In this document: piece after piece, positions 34,580 through 45,479 of the stretch
How positions within the stretch are numbered: the stretch's first letter is position 1
Layout of the letters: each line of letters starts with the position of its first letter
Source of the DNA: Gnetum montanum
Lineage: Eukaryota; Streptophyta; Gnetopsida; Gnetales; Gnetaceae
Length of the DNA: 64,000 nt
Direction of reading: 5' to 3'
Assembly (NCBI GenBank): GCA_015680685.1
Contig: MNCI01022704.1
Location: 1 to 64,000 of the forward strand
Program-made: the position numbers and the translations under genes
The notes under the pieces: generated by a model
The model's database searches: none
What the model was told of the DNA's origin: nothing
The model's input: the letters and a program-made list of their open reading frames with translations, nothing else

Positions 34580-34915
34580 CTTCTTCATGCTGCAGACATA
34601 GCCCTGAAAATCAAACAACCCAAGCAGGGCAATAAAATTGCAGAGATTCAGCGCACCGTTGAGCACCAACAGCTGCTTGATCATCTCCCGGAACTCCTTC
34701 CGCCCAATCCTGTGGCCAGCCTTCTCATCCAAGTACTTCTTCCCCAAAACCTTGCAACTGATAATATTATTACTCAGCGTTGACGTTTCAACCGGCAGGC
34801 TGATCGGCCCACCGCGGCCGCCTTAAATGGCAGAAATGGCGCGTCTGACCTCCTCAGCTCTGATATTCGCCACCGCCTCCAAACCTCTTCACACTGAAGA
34901 GCTCCGTCCAGCAAA
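34580..34915 (-). pseudogene. Cytochrome P450 exon 1 fragment
   Basis: The frame reads LFSVKRF, a frameshift, then EAVANIRAEEVRRAISAI, a stop, PISLPVETSTLSNNIISCKV, LGKKYLDEKAGHRIG, FREMIKQLLVLNGALNLCNF and LFDFQGYVCSMKK. This is the region from the C-helix side to the F-G region of a CYP71-clan P450 (usual pattern RxEE...VR, LSNNIISRMVLGKKY, LDLQGY). The conserved WR of the C-helix and the N-terminal anchor are missing. The base composition is distinctly more GC-rich than the surroundings. Confidence 0.83.
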
Positions 34916-35008
34916 TCTTTAAATTATACTGCATTAAAAAAACAAAACAAAAAGAACTCCGTCCAGCAAATCTTTAAATTATACTGCATTAAAAAACAAA
35001 ACAAAAGG
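34902..35008. repeat. Tandem duplication of 53 bp
   Basis: GAGCTCCGTCCAGCAAATCT...AAAACAAAAC occurs as two adjacent copies (about 34902-34955 and 34956-35008), starting at the broken upstream edge of the P450 exon. Confidence 0.8.
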
Positions 35009-35059
35009 AAGCGCGTTAGCCCTTCGTTTTTTCTTCTTCTTGAAAGGATCTTTGCATAC

Positions 35060-35225
35060 TAACGTATTTATATTATTGACTGATCATTGTCACTACTCAT
35101 GTGCCACAAATACGAGTCATATTGCAGCCAGAATGTTACATTCTACTGAAAGAATGAATGAATGATTGATAAGGAGAGGAGAGCAGGGTTCAGCGTTAAG
35201 TCAGATAAGCCTTAGACTACCATCT
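35060..35225 (+). repeat. Dispersed repeat shared with 14190-14400
   Basis: Second copy of the block described at 14190. It is upstream of the P450 remnant in gene orientation and might have been part of its 5' flank. Confidence 0.55.
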
Positions 35226-35419
35226 CCACCTGTCTTGGTTTGTATTTCTTCTTTCACAATTTTACAGCTCAACGCCGTGGCAGGAAGGCAGGCGTGAGCA
35301 GCAAAAGTTATGATTAATGAGGCCGCTGAAGGAATATAATATAATAGTAGCACCAAACGAACTATGTACAACTACCAAACTTAAGTTTAAAGCTCCATGA
35401 TCTTCACCAAACCATACAC

Positions 35420-35482
35420 TTTGGAGACCTCGGATAAAATTGAAACTAACGATCCAGAGAAGATTAGCATGGCCTGTACGCC
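35420..35482 (+). pseudogene. U6 snRNA-derived pseudogene
   Basis: TTGGAGACCTCGGATAAAAT, then AACGATCCAGAGAAGATTAG and CATGGCC follow plant U6 snRNA (GGGGACATCCGATAAAATTG, AACGATACAGAGAAGATTAG, CATGGCCCC) with a few changes and one extra segment. The ACAGAGA box is CCAGAGA. The 5' CCTTC start and the 3' part after GCGCAAGGA are missing, and no T-run terminator or upstream USE/TATA pair is seen, so it is a truncated pseudogene. U6 is part of the spliceosome. Confidence 0.75.
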
Positions 35483-36050
35483 GTAAAGTGGACAATAGTT
35501 TGATTATTAAATATTACTAATATAGATAATTAATATTATTTTAAATATTTTAAATGTTTTTTAATCATTGAGAGTTGGAATCACAACTTTTCTGTAGGGG
35601 TTTAGGATTTCCTTCTTCCTTGTTTTGAACTTAGATCTAAGACATAGTTCTTAGTATTTCTAATTAGTGAATTTCTAATGATTGCATATATTGACATTTA
35701 CTAGATCTTGATTAGATTTTGAGCTCCATTAAAATTCAATATGATAAGATGTTCTCTTAGAATTCAATAAGATTATAATTGGATTAAAAACCCTCATAAG
35801 CTAGCTACACTTTCTTTGGAGCTACATCTTTTTAGGACTATGATAACTGATTCCTATTTGAAACCACAGATTTACAAATCTTATTTACCATAGAATTTAG
35901 TGAGCAATGCCAAGGGATAAGAAGGGGCATATGGGGCCTAAACTCAACCATTGAAAACAAGTAACCAGATAACTATATGAACCATTAAAACATCTAGTCA
36001 ACATGAAACTTTTCTAGAACTTAAGTATAATTTTTATAATTCAATGTTAC
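35483..36050. other. Intergenic; nothing coding
   Basis: AT-rich DNA without a recognised gene. The last 36 bases (36015-36050, AGAAC...AATGTTAC) are one half of a SINE-like copy interrupted by the solo LTR. Confidence 0.4.
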
Positions 36051-37016
36051 TGATGAGACACAATATCGCATGGGCCGCGATATCACGTATGCGATATCGC
36101 GGCCGTCACGATATCGCGTCATCCCCTGTGATATTGCATACGCGATATCGTGGTCCGCTGCCAAATCTATAAATAAGAGGTGGCACTTCCCTCATTTATC
36201 ATCCTAGGCTTAAAGTAGAGAAGCTCTAGCAGATTGATCACTCCAGAGATAGAATAATTTCCATGTGCCCGTAGTAGGAGTCCCCCAAGTGAACGACTCT
36301 TTATTCGAGTAGCTTTGTACCTGAACGCAAGTTGTGTATGGTAATAAAGATGAGCTTTGTGGAAAAACCTTGCAGTGCATGGATAGGTTTTATTTAATGT
36401 TATTTATTACATGTTGTTAGCGTGGCATGAGTACGACTTGATTACAAGCATTGACAAATGTGTACGGCTAATCAAGGAATTGGTTACTCATCGTGATTAG
36501 GTTCTCTCACCCTTGTCTCCTAGAACGTGGGGTAAGTATGACTTGGCTATGAGCACCTATGGGTGTGTACGGCTACTCAAGGAATCAGCTGCTTATCACA
36601 CTTAGGCTAGTTAAGTGCCTCAATACGACCACTTCGAGCACGTGTGTTACATGTGGTGATCCCAGTAACGATTAGCACTTGGTAGCCACAGTTGCATAGT
36701 TCAGGGTGTGTACGGTAAGTGGGAACAGATGCTAACGCTAGTTAATTTAGACTTAGGTCCTTAGTTAGAGTTAGTTCGCTTTCTCAACCCTTCACCTCAT
36801 AGCATAGGAGAAAAACCAGAAAATACCAAAAAAATCATATACCATAGACTTACTTAACCATACACCGTGACAACAAGTAAGTCTGGGAAGACAACGAATG
36901 ATTAACCCCAAGTGTTCCATGGGGTGTTTAGGCATTTAGTCTGCGGAGTTCGACCGGATCATGCATGCTACGCTTGTTTCGTCTGGTTGAGTGTAGGAGT
37001 ACCTTGCCACTCATCA
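36051..37016 (+). mobile_element. Solo LTR G6 of the same gypsy clade
   Basis: 966 bp from TGATGAGACAC to CCACTCATCA, with GTTAC before and ATTAC after (4/5 target-site duplication). No internal region, primer site or partner LTR is attached, so it is the product of LTR-LTR recombination. It shares the TATAAATAAGAGG box, the CCACTCATCA end and the overall plan with G2 LTRs. Confidence 0.8.
36060..36175 (+). promoter_or_regulatory. G6 palindrome array and TATA box
   Basis: Five or six near copies of the palindrome GCGATATCGC (AATATCGC, GCGATATCAC, GCGATATCGCGGCC, CGATATCGCG, GCGATATCGTGG) lie before TATAAATA (36168-36175). It is the GC-rich counterpart of the arrays in G1-G4. CpG density is unusually high for this window. 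Confidence 0.65.
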
Positions 37017-37078
37017 ATTACATAGTAGAATTGAACCCATAATTTAGAGTTTCTAAGTTAAAAGTCTTACAACTACAT
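37017..37078 (-). repeat. Right half of a SINE split by G6
   Basis: ATTAC...GAATTGAACCCATAA...AAAAGTCTTACAAC corresponds to the box B-to-box A half of the tRNA-derived SINE (minus strand). The other half is at 36015-36050. Confidence 0.55.
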
Positions 37079-37139
37079 TTGAAGCAAATAGAGATTACTT
37101 TTCAACTATCGTTCCATTTTACGTACATTCATAAATATT

Positions 37140-38127
37140 TCTAAAATAGATTTCTCTTGGTGTGCATCTATGTTTTGCTTGCTTACTTGCTTGACCAATT
37201 CGTTGTTGATCTATTTTCCATGACAAGGTGTTGTTTGGGGTTTCATCACCCTAGCTTTGGTTACTTTGCACCTGTTGCCACCTTTGGTTTCTTAAGGGTT
37301 TGATTTTCCTCCATTGTTGTTAGTCTTTAGTGCTTCTTTGCTTAGGCACTTTGTTCATTTTGTTGTGTAGAGGAGAAGATGGAAGGTCGGTAGGCCTCAG
37401 ATCCCTAAGCAAGGATTTGGTGTGCTTTCTTGCAGGTGCTTTTACAAAGTGAGGGTTTTGGGAAAATCTAATTTCTCTAGGATTCCCTTATTGGGGATCA
37501 TATAAAATCCTCATCTTTCTCAACCAATCTTAAACTTTCTTCCTCTATTATTGATGTAGAAATTTCTATTGATTTTCCAAAATGTAGATTTATTGGTTCA
37601 TAAGAAAAAAGTTCTAGGGCCTATTTTTAGGAATGTTGATGTAGCTAAGAAATTTGATTTTCTTCTTCTGACGTTGATGTATATGAGTCATTGGTTGTTA
37701 ATCATTCATTAGAACATGTGTTCATTCAAATGATGGGTTACCTACCTTGAAATTGAATTCTTGTTTCATAGTTAAATGATGTGCTGAAAAAACATGATAT
37801 CCAAGTCCTTCATGCTAGGTATTATTCTCATTTTTCTCTACTTGTTGAGTTAAGGAATGCTTTGATGGTGTAGCATGTCCTAGAACTAAGATCTTTTATA
37901 CATAAACATGCAATGTTGATCATTTAAAAGTGGGCTTTTGATTTTTATGTCCAATCTAAAAAATAAGCTAAAGTTATATGTTTTGTTGTGTTATATAATC
38001 TCCTACTAATTTTTCAAAAAGCTAAGTAGAAAATTGTTGGTCTCCTAAGCCCCATTAAACAAATGGAATCTATTTCTACTACACTTTTTTTTTATTGAAG
38101 ACATTTTTCTATTGAAATCAACCTTAT
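37140..38127 (+). pseudogene. L1-type LINE, 5' part (ORF1 N-terminal)
   Basis: Frames between about 37560 and 38120 resemble LINE ORF1 of plants (DUF4283-type): LVELRNALMV, ELRSFIHKHAMLI, KWAFDFYVQSK, VVLYNLLLIF and, at the end, HFSIEINLI (usual ARLCVEIDL). It is broken by stops. ORF1 binds LINE RNA. The frame stops at 38127 where G3 is inserted and resumes at 49887. Confidence 0.55.
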
Positions 38128-39024
38128 TGATGAGAAAAAATGTACCCCTATGCCCAACCATATGAATCACAACCATTCATGCATGATCCAATTGAATTTT
38201 GTGGATGCGACTAGTTGTACATCTAAATCATTATACTTTGATCATAGTTCACTATATTCTCACTTGGACTAGTGGTAGCTTTGTCACGTATGGTTTAGTC
38301 CAAAGTGAGGCATATAATGTTGTCTAATTCTATGCTACTCCTAATGATGATAAAGGGATAATTTAACTAGGCTAATAAAAGATAGAAAATAAGATCTAAA
38401 CTAGCTTACATGCATTGAGTTTCTATTCCCAATCATTTGTAGATGCCTTGGACTTCATATAACTACCATTGGGATTGCCAAGCATATGTCATTACGTGTG
38501 CCAAACAATACACTACTTGATTACCAAGTCATTACACTTAAGAACTCATGATTAACTTGTACTCATTCTTCTTAATGATAGGAATAGTAAATAGCAATAA
38601 AAGAAAATATTAACTAAAGAAAATAGTAAATAATTAAACAATTAACTAATTAAAGCAATAATATATCTAAGTGAATGCAGTAATGATGGAAGTAATCTTG
38701 ATCCTTATTTCTAGTCATGTAACATGTCCAAGTACGTCACACTCAAACAAAGGTGGTGTACAATTACAAACATCACACTGTGGGCATGCACTGGGAATAA
38801 TAGAACTTGAATTCAAAAATCTAAGAAAGACTATTAAAAACTAAGAACTAAAGCTATATGTATGTGTCCCAACCATGCATCCAAGTGTTGTATTTATAGG
38901 CTAGCATGGAAGAGATAATATCAAATATCCAACATTGTTTCTTGGGACTTGATATTGCATATCCAATATCAAAGCCTTGATATTGCATATTTGATATTGG
39001 GGTTGACACAATGATGACTCATCA
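38128..39024 (-). repeat. G3 3' LTR
   Basis: Plus-strand ends are TGATGAGAAAAAATG and GACTCATCA. The TATA box (minus) is at 38891-38898. The U3 array at about 38910-39010 holds GATATTGCATATCCAATATC-type palindromes. It matches 48993-49886. Confidence 0.87.
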
Positions 39025-39189
39025 TACCCCCACGATTGAATGAAAACTCATCCTCAGGTTAAACAAAATGAGGAACAAGTTCTTTACAAAAAATTGTTGG
39101 AAAGGTATGGAATTATTAACTGACTCAGACAAACAAACAAATGGACTTATACATGCAACAATGGTGCATTCTAGAAATTTGGACACAAT

Positions 39190-41980
39190 ACCACAAGACA
39201 AAAAATCAAGGGAGCTCATGTAGTTCTCGAAGGTGGTGGCTTCTCCATCTATTGCTTTCCTTTATCACCAAGCTTCTGGAATTTGTAACGGTTGACGAGT
39301 GCCTGCAACTTCTCTTCCTTTGTCCATGGATCCTGTACCATCCAAGCTGCTAAATTAATGTGTGTTGGTGTCGGTACATCCCAAGGACATGGCAGCTATG
39401 GAAACATTTTGTTAACCTTCATCTACCAGGCTGCAAATTGCCATTGCTCTTCTTTGAATGCTCAAGCCTTTTCTTTAAATTCATGATAATCTGTGAGTAT
39501 CTTGGCTAGGTTTAAAGTGACATCTTTCTATCCATGGTAGTAGGCTTTAACCACCTCAAGTTTTGAGTTTACTATGTGAAGTTTCTACAAAGAAGCCTTT
39601 CTGTCCATAAACTATTTATCATATAGAGCATAAGTGATCGCTATCTATTTTTCCAACTCACTTTTGGCCTGATTTGCTACTATCATGGCAAAGTTGGGAT
39701 ATTTGAGGTTAGCCAACACCATGTATTCTTGCAAGTCTTTGATTTATAGGTCTTTATTTTTTACCTCCACCTTATGGACCAATGCATAGCTATCAAGAAT
39801 TGGCTACCACTTAGGATTTTGTGTTGACACATACCTAATGCAAGTCTTCGTCATTTGGATTTCCTTTTCATTTACTTGTTTGTACATGCCTACCTAGTCA
39901 TGGAAGTGCTTCTTCAGACTTGCATGCTTCTTGGACTCATTCTGCCACACTTATTTCAATTTCTGACTTTTGTCAAATGGCATGGACCTCCTTCGTTGAG
40001 AGGGTTTCATTTTCCCTAACTAATCTACTAATATCCTGATTGACCCTTATTAGTTATTTCCTTAACTAATGAATGCTTTCTTTCAAAACATTCTTTTGTT
40101 TTTCAATGATGGTGAACATGGAATTTTCTATTGTAAGCTCTTTGTTTTCTTCCTATGTGGTAGTCAATGCCTTTTTATGAGCATAAGTATGTGCATCAGT
40201 AGCAAAGGCATTCTAAACGACCTTCTCCTTTTCTTACTCCACAACTTTGTTTTCCCCGATCAACTTGATCAACTACTCTGTTCTCAATTGCTCCACTTGG
40301 TTAGGCATAATAAATTGAGCAGGATCTTGTCTTTTAGCTCTTAGGGTGGTCAACTCTTGTTGCAAATGTTGCACCTCCACTTTCACATGTTCTACCCTAA
40401 CTTCATCCATGACCAGCTTTCCTTTAGTGGCTATAAGGTTTGATGCACTGTAGTGACATCACTGGGGATGTCAAATAAGGTGGTCATCACTTGCCCTATT
40501 TGTAGTAGTTAATCTAACACAACCTCATGTGGTACAAAAGTCATTGAAGTCCTAGATAGCATTTGTGTATCTTTGGTCTCAGTCAGATCTACTAGGGGCA
40601 CAACAAGCACATTAAATCATTCTTTGATGTGATATGTAATCATTTTAGCTACACCTACTACATCTTGATGTGGCATTACCAGCACTATGGTACCTTCTCC
40701 TCTTTCAAGCATCACTTAGAAGGATGTGGCATTACTAGAGATTTGCTTTGACCATTGGGATTCTCCTCCTAATTATAGTAAGATATACCCTCTTGTTGGA
40801 TCTTCTAAGACAGTGGGCTAAATGGCATCATTGATTACTCTGAAGAGGCTAGATTCCTCTTTGCTTTCCCAACTCAATGTTGTAGCAATTTTCTGTAAGT
40901 GGCTTATTACTAGTCTATAATCTTGTGGTGGCAATGGCAAGCCTATGTTTCATGGTGCTATTCAAGATTCCATTCTGCTTCTTTTTCCACTTTTGCTTGT
41001 TTCTTCGATTCTTGCTCCTCACCAAGGTCTTTCCTTGGTGCTACTGGTTTAAGTAACTCTATGAAGGAAGCATTTTGAGCATACTTGGTGATGTCATTTG
41101 TGTACCCAAGGATTCCAATGCATTTTCACAATTCCCAAATTAGGAAAGAAAATGGAACTGTTGGCTTCCCCACCCTTTTCTCCTCGAACTGCCTTTGAAT
41201 CTCCATGCAATATAATTGGGGAAGGTTAGCTATCTATTTTCCCATTAATATGGCACTTTCCGTAGCCACATAGGTTGAAACTCTATTAAGCTCTTTGGTT
41301 GGGAATAGATGATACATGCCTATCTTAAAGTATGTCCTTTCCTCCAGAGTCAACTCATTGTATGTTTTATCCTTCTTGTTGTATGCTCAACTTAGCCATA
41401 GCTTTCTTATGTTAGGGTAAGATCTTGTAGATAGCTGGGCTAACTTAGCTCCTTCATTCAATAGATTGAGAGTTGTTATGATTTCTTTAACTAAAAATGA
41501 GACATTGACTCTACAAATGTTGATGGTGTTTCCTTTTTCTTTGTTGTGACAAAATTGGTATGTTTCGCCAAGGTACCACTCACCACTATCTAAAAGAATA
41601 GGCCACAAAGGGGATGCCTGAAACTACATCTGAACTGCTTCTAGAGAAAACTCCATAAATGGGCTGAAGTATATCTCCATGATGATCGTGATCAACATGG
41701 ATTTTTCTTAAATTACTTTAAGGAATTCCATGGACAATGTGAGATGTTTTCCCTATGCAGGAGCTTTGGTTTTTTGTGACCTCTCCTTGGACCAAGTACC
41801 TAGTAACAGGAGCCTCTTTATGGATGTTGAAGGATTGGGCCTCTTACTTCTCATGCTCTACTTGCATGCCTTATTGACCTCGACCACCTCATGGGCACTT
41901 GGTTACTCGCTATGAAGGTTCTCATTGTGCTTCTCTTTTTGGGGCCATTTGTGATCAATCAGAGATCATATGTTACTAAG
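39190..41980 (-). pseudogene. G3 3' ORF, homologue of the G2 3' ORF
   Basis: Minus-strand frames match the G2 protein block by block. The N-terminal block is MWPILLDSGEWYLGETY (41387-41608), then LTLEERTYFKIGMYHLFPT and PFSFLIWEL (about 41110-41340). The middle is heptad-rich. Near 39640-39780 comes EYMVLANLKYPNFAM (G2: EYMKLVNLRYANPAM). Near 39350-39430 it reads QFAAW and MFPxLPCPWDVP (G2: FAAW, ELFPTLLCPWEVP). The sequences differ much more than the two G2 copies, so the gene was kept while the elements diverged. Family not recognised. No signal peptide or membrane segment was noticed. Stops and frameshifts present. Confidence 0.72.
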
Positions 41981-42485
41981 GTATTGTTATTTAGCATTAA
42001 CATGTTTATACCTTACCCATGCCTTAGTCTCATTAAGTTTATATGATTACAAAGTTAGAAAATTTTTTAGAAAAGTTCCTAAAAAGTGTTTATCTCCTTG
42101 TATGACCTTACAAAGTTAGTTCATTTTTCCTTATATGTGACTTATAATGATGGCTATGGTCCCTTGGGTAGAGAAATTAAGGTTTTTGACATTAATATGA
42201 TTGATTGTTCATGATAAAACTTTAGGTTTTTTAACAATCTTACCCTTATAATAGGTACCACCATGCCCCATGACTAAGTTCCTTATGCAAGTACCCCCAC
42301 GCCCCACTACTAACTTGAACACTCCAGGGTCAAATAGGTTCAAATGATATGAGATTCAAAGCGATAGAGAGCCAAATATCACAAGTTGAAATTGTTTGTG
42401 TAGATCTCTGAGTCACGAGAGAAAATTTGAAAAACTCCGCTAGCTACAAATGATGAGAATGAAGTTTGGACACCATGGGGATTGC

Positions 42486-42580
42486 ATATATATAGGTCTT
42501 CGAGACTTGATATTGGGTATCCAACATCGTGTCCCACCCAATATTGGGTACTCGATATCAAGGTGCATGGATGTACATCT
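42486..42580 (-). promoter_or_regulatory. G3 internal U3-like promoter block
   Basis: Read on the minus strand: CTTGATATCGAGTACC, CAATATTGGGTGGG, GTTGGATACCCAATATCAAG, then CCTATATATATGCAATCCCC (TATATATAT at 42494-42486). The palindrome type (GATATC, CAATATTG) is that of the G3 LTR U3, and the TATATATATGC box is that of the G2 internal block. The 3' ORF begins ~500 bp downstream. Confidence 0.55.
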
Positions 42581-42639
42581 AATAAGGGTATAGAGCATGA
42601 GAAATAAAGCTCTGTGATTGGTTGGAAGATTTAAGGTTA

Positions 42640-44100
42640 GGTCCATAGGCCTAGGGTAAGTGGAAAATTAGTTTTATGCACCAAAAGTGTGATGTGAAAA
42701 GCTTTGAATGATATAAGAAAAGGGGTGTGAAACTAATGTTTTTGAATGGGTCAATTACATGATAAGGAAAAGCATGATATTTAGCAAAGAAGGGATTGGA
42801 AGGTTAAGAATGACATTGTTGTATCAAACAAGTACAATTCACAAAAATTACACAAGTGGATCCTCCCCAAAGTAGGCTTTGGCCTATGATGCCCTTGTGT
42901 AATCACACGTAAAAATGTCTATAGGCACTAAACGGTTTTAATGTAACACATACCTATGTAACAAAACACACATGTTAAAACCACTAATATGACATAATAA
43001 CTCTATGTTACACAAAATCAGAAGTTAGGATTAGACAAATAGTGAGATGAGATGGACTATAGAAAGAATTGCAAAAATTGGGACATGAGGTGTCTTACCA
43101 AAGGCACAATGAATTCTTGTGTGTTATTAATGGTTAAATAATCATGAGCCTTTCTTTCCAATATTCAAACCAAGTACAAACCATATTTCAGTGACATCGC
43201 ATTGTTTCATCACTTTGATTGACAACTATAAGACTATCATATTTGCAAGGAGTAACATCACTTGGCATTTTGTCCAAGGGAGGGGTTTATTTATGGCATG
43301 TGTGTTTTTTTTGTGGAAGTAGGTTATGAGAAGAAATCAAAATTTAGGCATGGGTACATGTATTTATAGTGGGACCCACAGAAATTATTTAGTGCCTTTT
43401 TATAGTACTCATACTCCCATTTTTTGTTAGGTCTACAAGGATATAATTACAACCTTAGCAACATGATCGAACATACAGAAGTGGCCAGAGACCATCCACA
43501 AGTCCCCATGATTTTACACCCTTTACATTCTACCTTAGTTCTGCACTCTTCTACCTAGACACAATGATTATGAATTTATTTAGAGGTTGGATGATGGAAA
43601 AGAATATCATTATAAGTAGAGAAAGAACCTCTTATTAATGGAGTGAGTTGATGGATGATGTGGTCTCACTGTCTGAATAATTAGTCCCTTATGACTTGAA
43701 AACATTGAGAAAACCTCACCTCAATGGGCTACATAATTATTTTATTCACAAGCAAGATTACATAGCAAAGGAAATGAAAACAATAAATAGAAAAAGTTGG
43801 AAGGAATAGAAACAATTGTATCAATAAATTAGAAAATGACAAAGAAATTGTAAAAAAAAAATCTGAAAAACACTTATTAATCCTAAAGATTACAATGAGG
43901 GTTTTCTCACATGACTAAGAATTTGGCCATGATAAGGATTAATAAGTGGGTAGATAGGATCCATGCATGTACAAAACATTGGTAACCTTTCATTCCCTAG
44001 CCACTAGGTATCTTTTGATGTTGTAGTGGATAGGTAGAAAAATTGTTGGCCACACACTTGATTGTTAAATATATGATGGGTCAAGATATGAGGTGTGTTA
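42640..44100 (-). other. G3 non-coding spacer, shared with G1
   Basis: ACAAGTGGATCCTC...CAAAG.AGGCTT (42855) matches G1 at 4075. GATGATGTGGTCTCACT (43654) matches G1 at 4933. GAAAAACACTTATTA (43864) matches G1 at 5202. In the autonomous element this interval would hold pol. No pol motif was found on either strand. Confidence 0.55.
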
Positions 44101-44129
44101 ATCTGATGGATGTCTAGCCCATGATTACA

Positions 44130-44800
44130 CCCTTAATCATGATATGGTATGCATGGATTTTTTGGTCTCACCACACTTGTAGATTCATTACTTGGATTTG
44201 GACATGAAGTAATAATGGATGGTGGTCCTTGTGTAGGATCAAAGGATAGTTGTGCTGAAAAGGGAGGTGTTGCACCATATTGGCATTGTGCTAGTTTGGA
44301 TGATGTGGTAGATACATGAGTATTTTGCTTCAGCTTATGGCCTTTCCTAGAGAGTGGACATTTTTGATGTGGTAGTTGATATCTACTGATGTTAGCATGG
44401 CTATGCACATTTTCAGCACAAGTGGCATTTTTTTGTTGATATTAAGGTGCTAAACCTTCCTATGTCATGGAAATGGTGTGTAATGAGGTGCAGTATGAGA
44501 ATATCGAGGGTAAGGTGGATGGTAAGATGCATGGGATGGTGATCCTTCTAGGGATGTCATGGGTTGATGATACTCAAGAAAGTGATAGTGATGATTTGAA
44601 GTAGAGGACATATAACTAGTTAGAGAAACAAGGTGTTGAACATAATACCCATGCGGTTTCAACTAATAGGAAGGATAGGGTAGATTTGGTGGTGGCCTCT
44701 CCCATGAATATGGTTGTTGTCACTATGGTTGATGATAGTGTTGAGGCTAGTAATATGTTTCCCTAGAATAGTGTAGTTGTTTGTGGGGCTATCTATAATT
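44130..44800 (-). pseudogene. G3 gag, C-terminal part
   Basis: Open minus-strand segments at 44133-44408 and 44465-44662 are rich in His, Pro, Ser and Tyr, as is the tail of G2 gag (about 17380-17800). HQKCPLSRKGH in the first is a possible remnant of a zinc knuckle. The segment is separated from the gag core (47330-48900) by insertion of G4. Confidence 0.5.
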
Positions 44801-45479
44801 ATTGATAAGTGTTGAGGTACCCCTACGTCCAACTATAAAAATCACAAGTGTTCACACATGATCTGATTGAATTCTATGGATGGGACTTGTTGTGCATCTA
44901 AATGATTATGCCTTGGTCATAGTTCACTATCTTTCCACTTAGACTAGTGGTAGCTTTTTCATGTATGGTTTAGTCCAAAGTGAGGCATATGATTTTTATC
45001 ATTATATGTTTTATAAGTTTAATCATCTACAGAAAAAATGGAAGGTAAAGTAATTTAATATCTAATTTATCTAATATCTAGCTACCCTAACACAAGTACC
45101 TATTCCCACTCCCTAGACACATCTTGAACACATATAGCACTGCTAGGTTAGCAAATGTTAAGTGTTTCTAGGTTACCAAGTGCTACACATATGCTCGAAG
45201 TGGTCATGCTTGTGTTCATTAATAACTAAAAATTAATTACTTAATGAAAATGCATTAAAATAAAGTGCATGAATAATCTATGTATTAAAGTAAACATTAA
45301 TCTATTCTTAGTGCTACAAGGATTATCAAAAGGTCTTGTCTTTATTCCTATCACATTGTTGTGCTCAGGTACATCAGTGCTCAAATAAAGGTCTATACAC
45401 ACCTAGATTCCTACTATAGGCACTTAGAAATATTCTAAATCTAGAATAATATCTATCTAAGGCTATGTCCAAGGGTTCA

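Noticed and set aside
35420-35482. Functional U6 gene
   Set aside because: 3' third, T-run terminator and upstream promoter elements are missing.
35262-35495. Minus-strand 77-codon frame
   Set aside because: Overlaps the U6-derived fragment on the other strand and has no family features.
36060-36175. CRISPR-like or satellite array
   Set aside because: Palindromes are irregularly spaced, lie just before a TATA box in an LTR and recur at the same place in related LTRs; the sequence is eukaryotic.
42640-44100. Hidden pol in G3
   Set aside because: Looked for the FMDD box, SDNG and TD..H motifs on the minus strand and found none; the sequence matches the G1 spacer instead.
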